A DNA stretch of 64,000 nucleotides from Pseudomonas fluorescens NCIMB 11764 (GTDB lineage Bacteria; Pseudomonadota; Gammaproteobacteria; Pseudomonadales; Pseudomonadaceae), in contig NZ_CP010945.1 in assembly GCF_000293885.2 (NCBI RefSeq), positions 2,624,001 through 2,688,000 on the forward strand. The letters are read 5' to 3'. The notes under the pieces were generated by a model. That model searched no databases. It worked only from the letters and a program-made list of their open reading frames with translations, and was not told where the DNA came from. Below are positions 8,468-15,757 of this stretch, piece after piece. A program made the position numbers and the translations under genes. Numbering within the stretch: position 1 is the stretch's first letter; the number at the start of each line of letters is the position of its first letter.

Positions 8468-10663
8468 TTAGAAGGTTTTACCAGTATGGTTATTGAGCGA
8501 AATAACCTTGGTCTTGCCGATCCGGTGACGGTAGATCTCGCGCAGATACTTGATCGCCTTCTTCACGCAATCACGCGACAGCCGAATGTCGTTGATCGAG
8601 ACAAACTTGTCCTTGTCGCTGATCAGCTCGCGGTACTTCTTCTCGTACATCGGTTTGATCGCATACCAGTTGGTATCGAGAATCTTCGCCGGGTTTTCGA
8701 ACTCGTTGAGCAAGTCGTCGATCAGGTCTTCGTCGAACTCTTCATTGATGATGAAGTCCAGGATCGAGTTATCCAGGGTATCGTCGAAGCGGTACGGGTT
8801 CTTCGCGAAGCAGCGCTTGATGAACGCGACGATCAGCGTCAGGAAATCGTCCGACAGGCACGGGCTCTTGGCGATCAATGTGGTCAGCGACAAGTTGGCC
8901 GACGCGCCGATCACCAGCGCGTAGCGCTTGAGCGTGGTGTTCGGGAACAGGCTGTTGAGGTGAGTCTTCAACCGGTTCAGGTCCATGTAGGACAGTTTGT
9001 AGTCTTTGGGCAGGGACACGATCGAGACCACCGACGAGCAGTTCTTGAAGAAGTGCAGGTCGTGCAACGCGGCCGCGTCATAACCGGAATTCTTGTACTG
9101 CTCCAGCGACGCCCGATAGCGCTTGGATTCGATCGGCAACAGGCTGATGCCTTCGATGGCCTGGGTGACTTTATTGAAGTGCGGCAGGTCGATGGAGCGG
9201 AAGAACAGGTCATCGATGTTCAGGCGCTGCGGTTCTTTTTCGAACACCTTGAACTTGTCGCTGCTCGGTGGCGGCGTTTCCGGTACCACGGATTCGGCGT
9301 AGGCAATCGCCACCGGGCCAGCCAGACTCATGAACAGGTCGTTGGCGTCGAGGCGAATGGTCTCGCCGATGTCGATGCCGGCGCGACGGAAATAGTTCTG
9401 GTCGTAGTCGGTCGTGACCGCCTGCGCCGTCAGGATGTTGAAGATCTGCTGCGAGATGTACTGGTTGGCGTGCTTTTCCATCGCGTTGACGTCGATGTTC
9501 TGGATGTTGCCGTCATCGCTTTCTTCGGCATACCGCATGATGTCGTTGGAGATCAGCATCATGGCGTTCCATGGGCGGATACGACCCATCACGCTCGCTT
9601 CGCTGCTGTCTTCGTTGGCGAAGTTGTAGGAGAAGTCCCACTCTTCCGACAGGTATTTGCACAGCAGACGACCGGCGTTGATGTGCAGCGCCTCGGACAT
9701 TTCACTGCGGTGATCGGAAATGTTCGGCAGTACGCAAATGCCGCTGGTGAAGATCGGTTCGAAGACGAAGGAATGACCGCTCTTGCCGTCATGCTCGTCC
9801 ATCGGTTTGGTGTCGAACGTCTTGTTCATGTACGAGTGCTGCTGGGCCAGGCCGAATTCCGACGCCATGCCCGAACCGGTACCGCCGCCGGCACTGAAGA
9901 TCGAGAAATACAGGCGCGACTGGTTGGCCTTGATACCGCAGCTGTCGATCAGGTACGAGTGAATCATCTTCCAGTCAGGGCTGGAAAAACGCTGGGTGTC
10001 CTTGTTCAGGATGATTTTGGCCAGGTACTGGCCGAGGATCGGCGCGTTACCGGCACCACCGGCGTGGACTTCCGACAAGTCCATGATTTTCATTTTGCTG
10101 TAGTCGCGCAGGAAGCCGCTTTTTTCGCCCTTGCGCGAGAAACGGATGCGACCGGCGATGTCTTTGTCCAGGTCGCCGAGCATCACCAGCGGCTCGACCA
10201 GGAACACCGGTTTGGTGGCCTTGTTCGTCCCCAGGCGCAGGTTGTTGCGGATCCACTGGGCCGGGCTGTAGCCCTTTTCGGCGTAGCGTTTGTCCGGCGA
10301 CAGGCGGTCTTCGTTGTTGAATTCGTTGAGGTAGAACTTGCGCGCGTTGTACACCAGCTCCGCGACGTCCAGCGCAATGTTCGAGCCGCAGCGACCGAGG
10401 CCGATCAGGCACACCGACGGGAATTCCTGGTCGCTGTGTTGCTCGTTATCGCCTTCCAGGTGCGGCGGGCGCGGGAATACCAGGTCGCGCAGGCCGTCGA
10501 GGTTATCGAGGATGCGGTCGGTGTTGGTTTCGGTGAAGTACAGGTATTGCTGAGTCGCCAGCGGGCGCGACGGCGTCAATGGCTTCGACGGTGCGGGGCT
10601 GTTCGCCGCGGGGCTCAGCGTCAGATCGGATATCGCAGTGGCCGGATTGTTTTTGGAAGTCAT
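8468..10663 (-). CDS. Tubulin/FtsZ-superfamily GTPase, large orphan form
   Basis: A 731-residue cytoplasmic protein that I place in the tubulin/FtsZ superfamily (closest recalled group: Tubulin_2-like proteins). What is seen, in FtsZ order: a low-complexity Ser/Pro N-terminus (1-40); T1-like loop CLIGLGRCGSN (85-95); T3-like AGGAGNAPILG (201-211); the tubulin signature GGGTGSG (259-265); T6-like MLISNDIM (369-376); T7-like RLDAND (437-442), keeping both acidic residues but with Arg in place of the usual Asn. Long insertions separate these loops, and about 290 further residues follow, with an acidic stretch near 645-665. There is no membrane segment. It is monocistronic: a REPIN lies downstream and a divergent oxidoreductase upstream. 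Role (filament, partition, envelope or metabolic scaffold) is unknown. Confidence 0.85.
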   Translation of the reverse strand: MTSKNNPATAISDLTLSPAANSPAPSKPLTPSRPLATQQYLYFTETNTDRILDNLDGLRDLVFPRPPHLEGDNEQHSDQEFPSVCLIGLGRCGSNIALDVAELVYNARKFYLNEFNNEDRLSPDKRYAEKGYSPAQWIRNNLRLGTNKATKPVFLVEPLVMLGDLDKDIAGRIRFSRKGEKSGFLRDYSKMKIMDLSEVHAGGAGNAPILGQYLAKIILNKDTQRFSSPDWKMIHSYLIDSCGIKANQSRLYFSIFSAGGGTGSGMASEFGLAQQHSYMNKTFDTKPMDEHDGKSGHSFVFEPIFTSGICVLPNISDHRSEMSEALHINAGRLLCKYLSEEWDFSYNFANEDSSEASVMGRIRPWNAMMLISNDIMRYAEESDDGNIQNIDVNAMEKHANQYISQQIFNILTAQAVTTDYDQNYFRRAGIDIGETIRLDANDLFMSLAGPVAIAYAESVVPETPPPSSDKFKVFEKEPQRLNIDDLFFRSIDLPHFNKVTQAIEGISLLPIESKRYRASLEQYKNSGYDAAALHDLHFFKNCSSVVSIVSLPKDYKLSYMDLNRLKTHLNSLFPNTTLKRYALVIGASANLSLTTLIAKSPCLSDDFLTLIVAFIKRCFAKNPYRFDDTLDNSILDFIINEEFDEDLIDDLLNEFENPAKILDTNWYAIKPMYEKKYRELISDKDKFVSINDIRLSRDCVKKAIKYLREIYRHRIGKTKVISLNNHTGKTF

Positions 10664-10863
10664 TGTGCGCCATGTACCTGGGCTGGTCGGTCGGGCGACT
10701 ACTGTCGTCGAACCGTCACGGATGGGTTCTCGCGTCTTGTTTTCAGCGCGTCATTGGCCCAAGCGTCAGGGGGTGGCCTGAGCATCACTCGGGGGAATCC
10801 TTTCCTTAGTCATGATGAATCGGCCAATATTTGGCGATCTTTAATCGAAAAGAAGGCCAAATG

Positions 10864-11757
10864 ATGTCAACGCTACCTTCGTTGGGTTTTGCCGGGATCG
10901 GCCTGATGGGTTTGCCGATGTGTCGGCGCTTGCTGGCGGCGGGTTATCCGCTGGCGGTGTGGAACCGTAATCCGGACAGGTGCGCGCCTTTGGTAGAAGC
11001 GGGAGCGCGGCAGGTGAAGACGCCCGCCGAACTCTGTCGGCACGCGGAGGTGGTGATGCTGTGTCTGGCGGACACGCCAGTGGTGCGCGAGGTGGTGTTT
11101 GGTCCGGGCGGGATTGCCGAGGGTGGGAAAAGCGGCCAGCTGTTGGTGGATTTTTCCAGCCTGGAACCCACCGCGACGCGGGAAATGTCAGCGCGGCTGG
11201 CCAGCCAGACCGGCATGAGCTGGCTGGACGCTCCGGTGTCCGGCGGTGTGGTCGGCGCCGAGGCCGGTAGCCTGGCCATCATGGTGGGCGGCGAAGCGGC
11301 GGACCTTGAGCGTGTCAAGCCTGTACTGCTGAACCTCGGCCAGCGCGTCACCCATATGGGCGCGGTCGGGGCGGGGCAGGTGACCAAAGTCTGTAATCAG
11401 ATGATTGTCGCTTGCAACGCCCTGGTCATCGCCGAAGTGGTGGCGCTGGCCGAGCGTTCCGGTGTGCAGGCCAGCCTGATCGCCGAAGCCCTGGCAGGTG
11501 GTTTTGCCGATTCCCGACCCTTGCAGATCCTCGCCCCGCAAATGGCCGAAAGCCGCTTCGAACCCGTGAAATGGCACGTGCGCACGCTGCTCAAGGACCT
11601 CGACGCCGCGGTGAAATTTTCCCGTGAACAGGGCTCGGCCACGCCAGTCAGCGGATTGGCTGCGCAACTGATGCGCCTGCATGGGGCTCAGGGCTTTTTG
11701 CAAAAGGACCCGTCAACGTTAGTGCAGCTGTACCGCGAGCCAGATTCAAAGGAGTGA
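10864..11757 (+). CDS. NAD(P)-dependent beta-hydroxyacid dehydrogenase (3-hydroxyisobutyrate DH / GarR-like)
   Basis: A 297-residue member of the 6-phosphogluconate/3-hydroxyisobutyrate dehydrogenase family. It has the N-terminal Rossmann loop GFAGIGLMGLPM, the substrate-site signature DAPVSGGVVGAEAGSLAIMVGG, and the segment GAGQVTKVCNQM that carries the catalytic Lys. The substrate could be 3-hydroxyisobutyrate, tartronate semialdehyde or a related acid and cannot be fixed. Two adjacent ATGs exist (10861, 10864); the second is better spaced from AGAAGG. Its last 110 bp overlap, on the opposite strand, the 3' end of the MHYT-GGDEF-EAL gene. Confidence 0.88.
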   Translation: MSTLPSLGFAGIGLMGLPMCRRLLAAGYPLAVWNRNPDRCAPLVEAGARQVKTPAELCRHAEVVMLCLADTPVVREVVFGPGGIAEGGKSGQLLVDFSSLEPTATREMSARLASQTGMSWLDAPVSGGVVGAEAGSLAIMVGGEAADLERVKPVLLNLGQRVTHMGAVGAGQVTKVCNQMIVACNALVIAEVVALAERSGVQASLIAEALAGGFADSRPLQILAPQMAESRFEPVKWHVRTLLKDLDAAVKFSREQGSATPVSGLAAQLMRLHGAQGFLQKDPSTLVQLYREPDSKE

Positions 11758-13930
11758 ACCCGCGCGTATGTTTGCGTTGGTTGATCTCGTCCAGCACAGG
11801 ACGCAACTCCGTCAGCGGCACCGGGCGACTGAGCAGGAAGCCCTGCACGAAATTGCAGCCGTTGCGCTCCAGAAACGCGTATTGCTCGGGGGTTTCGACG
11901 CCTTCGGTGACGACCTGCAAATGCAGCGTGTGGGCCATGACGATGATCGCCTGGACAATTTCCATGTCCTGGGTCGCATTGGGGATGTCCTGAAGGAACG
12001 AGCGGTCTATCTTCAGCGTGTTGAGCGGCAGGCGCTTGAGGTAAGCCAGCGATGAGTAGCCGGTGCCGAAATCGTCGATCGACAGCGAAACGCCGAGGGC
12101 GCGAATCTGGCGCAGCAACACCAGCGTCTCGGCGATGTTGTTCATCAGTGCGTTCTCGGTCACTTCCAGTTCCAGGCGCTGCGGCGCAATCCCGGTTGCC
12201 CACAGTGCCTGTTCGATTTCAGTGGCCAGCTCTTCACGCGCCAGGTTCAGGGGCGAGCAGTTCACCGCAATATGCAGGGTTTCACAGCCTTCGCGCGACA
12301 ATGTGGCCAAGTCCTCACAGGCTTTGCGCAGGACCCAGTTGTCCAGCTCGGCGATCAGGCCGTTGGCCTCGGCAATGTCAATGAAGCGGTCCGGCGCCAG
12401 CAGTCCGTGAACCGGATGTTGCCAGCGGACCAGTGCTTCAAGCTTGCTGACCTGGCCGGTTTTCAGGTCCTGGACGGGTTGGTAGTGGAGCACCAGCCCG
12501 CTGTTTTCGCTGAGCGCCTGGCGCAGCTCTTCTTCCAGCTGCAATTCCAGCGTGGCACGGGTTTTCAGGTTTGAGCTGAAGAAATTCAGACCATTGCGAC
12601 CGTTGCCCTTGGATTGGTACAGCGCCAGGTCGGCGTGTTTGAGCAGTTCTTCGCAAGTGGTGCCATCGTCGGGAAACAGGCTGATACCGATGCTGGTGGT
12701 CATCACCATGCGCCGCCCTGACAGCTCGATCGGCTCCTTCATTTTCAGCATGATGCGCTGGGCCATGTGCCGTGCTTCTTCGCGATCGCGCAGACTGATG
12801 AGCAGGCAGAACTCGTCACCACCGAAGCGCGCCACCACATTTTCGTGGCCGCGTACCGAACCCTTGATGTGCTGGGCCAGGACTTTAAGCAGTTCATCGC
12901 CGGCATCATGGCCGAGGCTGTCGTTGATTCGCTTGAAGTGGTCGATGTCGAGAAACATCACCGCCAGCATGCCGCCTTCATTGGTTTTCTGGAGCAGCCT
13001 TTCGGCGAAGATCTGGTTGAAGCCTCGCCGGTTGATCAGGTTGGTCAACGCGTCATAGTTCGCCACGTGTTGCAGCGAAAGGCGCGCCTGGTCCAGTTGG
13101 CCGAGCAGCGTGTTGACCCGTTGCAGGTCGCGTTCCTTGTACTGCAGTTTCTTGTCCGCCAATGCCGCGCTGATGCTGCTGCCGATGATCAGCAATGTCA
13201 TCACCGCCACCGTCAGCCCCAGTTGCAGGTGATTGTTGTCACCGGGCAGTGTCAGCGGGCTGCCGGTTGGCAGCACCAGGTTGAAGGCGGCCATACCGGT
13301 GAAATGCATGCTGATAATGCCTGCCCCGAGTACCAGGCTGGCGCTGAACTTGACCAATTGATGGGTCGTGCCAGAGCCATTGCGCAGGCGACTCGACAGC
13401 AACAGTGCCGCGAAGCTGGCGGCAATGGCGATCACGATGGAGAGGGTGAACAACCCCGGCTGGTAATAGGTCATCGCATTCGAACGCATGGCCGCCATGC
13501 CCACGTAATGCATGGTGGCGATGCCCAGCCCGATGCAGATCGAAGCCTGGGCGTATTGCCAGATGTTCAGGTGAGGGTGACTGAGGACGAGCATCGCCAG
13601 CCACGAGGCGGACAGTGCAATCAGCAGAGAGGCAATGGTGATGGGCAGTTCGTAGTTAATCTCGACGGGCGCCTGAAACGCCAGCATGCCGATGAAATGC
13701 ATGGCCCAGATCCCGCCTGCCAGGCAGGCGGAACCCACCCAGCGCCAGAGTCGTTGAGAGGCGGGATTTTCCGAATGACCGACTCGCTCGGCCATGTCCA
13801 GTGTGGCGAAACCGCCCACGCAGGCGACCAGATAGGCCAGTAGCACCAGAAAGGGGTCATGTGTGCAATTGAGGAAAACCTGCCCGTTTGCGGTCAGCTC
13901 GGTAATAAAACGCAAACCAAGCCACTCCAT
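11648..13930 (-). CDS. MHYT-GGDEF-EAL cyclic-di-GMP signalling protein
   Basis: A 760-residue inner-membrane protein. The N-terminal MHYT sensor has about seven membrane spans and the repeated motifs MHFIGM (77-82), MHYVGM (140-145) and MHFTGM (208-213), proposed to bind copper and sense gases. A GGDEF domain follows (GGDEF at 370-374, complete; no RxxD inhibitory site at the usual place), then an EAL domain (EAL 498-500, DDFGTGYSS loop and KIDRSF present). Both domains therefore look catalytically competent, so the protein may make or degrade c-di-GMP. GAGGAATG precedes the start. The C-terminus extends roughly 40 residues beyond a normal EAL end, which creates a 110-bp convergent overlap with the oxidoreductase gene. 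Confidence 0.93.
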   Translation of the reverse strand: MEWLGLRFITELTANGQVFLNCTHDPFLVLLAYLVACVGGFATLDMAERVGHSENPASQRLWRWVGSACLAGGIWAMHFIGMLAFQAPVEINYELPITIASLLIALSASWLAMLVLSHPHLNIWQYAQASICIGLGIATMHYVGMAAMRSNAMTYYQPGLFTLSIVIAIAASFAALLLSSRLRNGSGTTHQLVKFSASLVLGAGIISMHFTGMAAFNLVLPTGSPLTLPGDNNHLQLGLTVAVMTLLIIGSSISAALADKKLQYKERDLQRVNTLLGQLDQARLSLQHVANYDALTNLINRRGFNQIFAERLLQKTNEGGMLAVMFLDIDHFKRINDSLGHDAGDELLKVLAQHIKGSVRGHENVVARFGGDEFCLLISLRDREEARHMAQRIMLKMKEPIELSGRRMVMTTSIGISLFPDDGTTCEELLKHADLALYQSKGNGRNGLNFFSSNLKTRATLELQLEEELRQALSENSGLVLHYQPVQDLKTGQVSKLEALVRWQHPVHGLLAPDRFIDIAEANGLIAELDNWVLRKACEDLATLSREGCETLHIAVNCSPLNLAREELATEIEQALWATGIAPQRLELEVTENALMNNIAETLVLLRQIRALGVSLSIDDFGTGYSSLAYLKRLPLNTLKIDRSFLQDIPNATQDMEIVQAIIVMAHTLHLQVVTEGVETPEQYAFLERNGCNFVQGFLLSRPVPLTELRPVLDEINQRKHTRGFTPLNLARGTAALTLTGPFAKSPEPHAGASVAQPIR

Positions 13931-14217
13931 AGCATTCCTCGTCTTGTCCTGGCCGCGTCATGCACGCTGGCGAATGCTTGGGAGTATAGAACTCATAGAA
14001 AGGCCGCAAGCCGTAGTGGCATATTGATTTCGATCTTTTTGGAATGAGTTTTGGATTGCTTAGACATAAATTGTTGCATGCACCGCGCCGGGTTCCATGG
14101 GGCGGTATCAGCTTTACGAATAATTACAGACAGCTCTGGCGGGCCTGACTAGATTGCAGGTTCCGGGCTCGGATGCATCGGCAGTGAAGCCCCAATAACA
14201 ATAAAAGAGACGGACCC

Positions 14218-15567
14218 ATGCAGAACTCGACCCAAGCGGCGAATGCCTGGCGCATTCTGTTCCTGCTGTTCCTGGCCAATCTGTTCAACTTCTTCGACCG
14301 CACCATTCCCGCCATCATCATCGAGCCGATCCGAATGGAATGGAGCCTCAGCGATTTTCAACTGGGGATCATCGGGACTGCATTCACCATCGTCTACGCA
14401 ATTGCCGGCCTGCCTCTGGGGCGGATGGCCGATACCGGCTCGCGGGCCAAACTGATGGGCTGGGGACTGGCAGCGTGGAGCGCGCTGACCGCCGTCAACG
14501 GGCTGGTGGGCAGTTTCTGGAGTTTCCTGATCGTGCGCATGGGCATCGGGATTGGTGAAGCCAGTTATGCACCTGCCGCCAATTCATTGATCGGCGACTT
14601 GTTCCCCGCCCACCGCCGCGCACGCGCGATGGGTATTTTCATGCTGGGCTTGCCACTGGGTTTGTTGCTGGCGTTCTTCACCATCGGCTGGATGGTCAAG
14701 GCATTCGATAGCTGGCGTGCACCATTTTTCATCGCGGCAGTGCCGGGGCTTGTCCTGGCGATCTTCATGTTTTTCATCAAGGAGCCGAAACGCGGCGCGG
14801 CCGAAAGTGTGCAGGTCTCGCAAGAGCGTGTGGACCGGCCGATCCGTCGGGTGCTGGCGGTGCCGACCTTTCTATGGCTGGTGATGGCGGGGTTGTGTTT
14901 CAACTTCGCCACCTATGCCTGCAACTCCTTCCTGGTGCCGATGTTGCAGCGTTATTTCCTGATGCCCTTGCATGAGGCCGCCGTGGCAACGGGCGTCATC
15001 GTCGGTGTGACGGGGCTGTTCGGCCTGACGTTGGGTGGTTGGGTCGCGGACAAGATTCACCAGCGCGTGGCCAATGGACGACTGCTGTTTGCAGCGTTCA
15101 GCCTGATCATCTCGACGGTGTGTACGGCTTGGGCGTTGCATGCGGGACGGATCGAAATCGGGGTATTCGTGGCGGTGTTCAGCGTCGGCTGGTTATTTGC
15201 CTACAACTTCTATACCTGCGTCTACACGGCGATTCAGGACGTGGTCGAACCTCGCCTGCGGGCGACGGCCATGGCGTTGTTCTTTGCCGGGTTGTATTTG
15301 CTCGGCGGTGGATTGGGGCCGGTGGTGGTGGGCGCTCTGTCCGATCACTTTGCGCACACGGCCATGCTGGCGGCTGGTGCCGGGCAGATGACCGAAGCGT
15401 TCAAGGCCGTCGGGCTGCATGACGCGATGTACCTGATCCCGGTAGCGCTGTTCCTGACGATGGTGTTTCTGTTTCTGGCATCGCGGTGTTTTGTGCGGGA
15501 TGCGAAGCGGATGAAGGAAGGGTTGGTGGCGGTGGTTGAGCCTGGGGTTTCTGCTGTCACCGCATAA
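14218..15567 (+). CDS. MFS transporter (Spinster/hexuronate-like)
   Basis: A 449-residue inner-membrane protein with 12 predicted spans and the MFS loop motif GRMADTGSRAKLMGWG between spans 2 and 3. RMGIGIGEASYAPAANSLIGDLFP in span 4 is typical of Spinster-type and organic-acid transporters. The substrate is not readable. It stands alone, about 290 bp from the divergent MHYT gene, and is followed by a REPIN and a bidirectional terminator shared with rapA. The start at 14218 follows AGAGACGGACCC. Confidence 0.85.
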   Translation: MQNSTQAANAWRILFLLFLANLFNFFDRTIPAIIIEPIRMEWSLSDFQLGIIGTAFTIVYAIAGLPLGRMADTGSRAKLMGWGLAAWSALTAVNGLVGSFWSFLIVRMGIGIGEASYAPAANSLIGDLFPAHRRARAMGIFMLGLPLGLLLAFFTIGWMVKAFDSWRAPFFIAAVPGLVLAIFMFFIKEPKRGAAESVQVSQERVDRPIRRVLAVPTFLWLVMAGLCFNFATYACNSFLVPMLQRYFLMPLHEAAVATGVIVGVTGLFGLTLGGWVADKIHQRVANGRLLFAAFSLIISTVCTAWALHAGRIEIGVFVAVFSVGWLFAYNFYTCVYTAIQDVVEPRLRATAMALFFAGLYLLGGGLGPVVVGALSDHFAHTAMLAAGAGQMTEAFKAVGLHDAMYLIPVALFLTMVFLFLASRCFVRDAKRMKEGLVAVVEPGVSAVTA

Positions 15568-15587
15568 CAGGAGCGAACAGAAAACCT

Positions 15588-15685
15588 GTGGCGAGGGAGC
15601 TTGCTCCCGTTGGGGCGCGAAGCGGCCCTGAAATCTCAACGCGACGACTGCTTCGCAGCCGAGCGGGAGCAAGCTCCCTCGCCAC
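15588..15685. repeat. REPIN (GTGGCGAGGGAGCTTGCTCCC type)
   Basis: Two inverted REP copies at 15588-15608 and 15665-15685 with a roughly 56-bp spacer. They lie between the convergent MFS and rapA genes. The same type occurs at 31987-32110, 59663-59782 and as a single copy at 62131-62158. Confidence 0.9.
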
Positions 15686-15705
15686 AATGGTTTGTCTCGA
15701 AGCAT

Positions 15706-15735
15706 AAAAAGGCCCGCATCGCTGCGGGCCTTTTT
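15706..15735. terminator. Bidirectional terminator (MFS / rapA)
   Basis: The stem AAAAAGGCCCGCA/TGCGGGCCTTTTT has a four-base loop and A/T tracts on both sides. It serves rapA on the minus strand and can also stop transcription from the MFS gene. Confidence 0.92.
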
Positions 15736-15757
15736 GTTTATCGGTGGAGCAGGGGAC

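Noticed and set aside
8468..10663. Tubulin-like protein read as plasmid or phage segregation system (TubZ/PhuZ)
   Set aside because: No DNA-binding TubR-type gene, centromere-like iterons or phage genes nearby; the neighbours are ordinary chromosomal genes.
8429..10864. Open reading frame of about 811 codons opposite the tubulin-like gene
   Set aside because: It is the antisense shadow of a GC-rich coding region. The protein is low in typical domain motifs and rich in Arg/Val/Gln runs, and the opposite strand carries clear tubulin loops and a proper start.
15588..15685. Inverted repeats considered as a CRISPR array
   Set aside because: They occur as single inverted pairs scattered between genes, not as direct repeats with regular spacers, and no cas genes are present.
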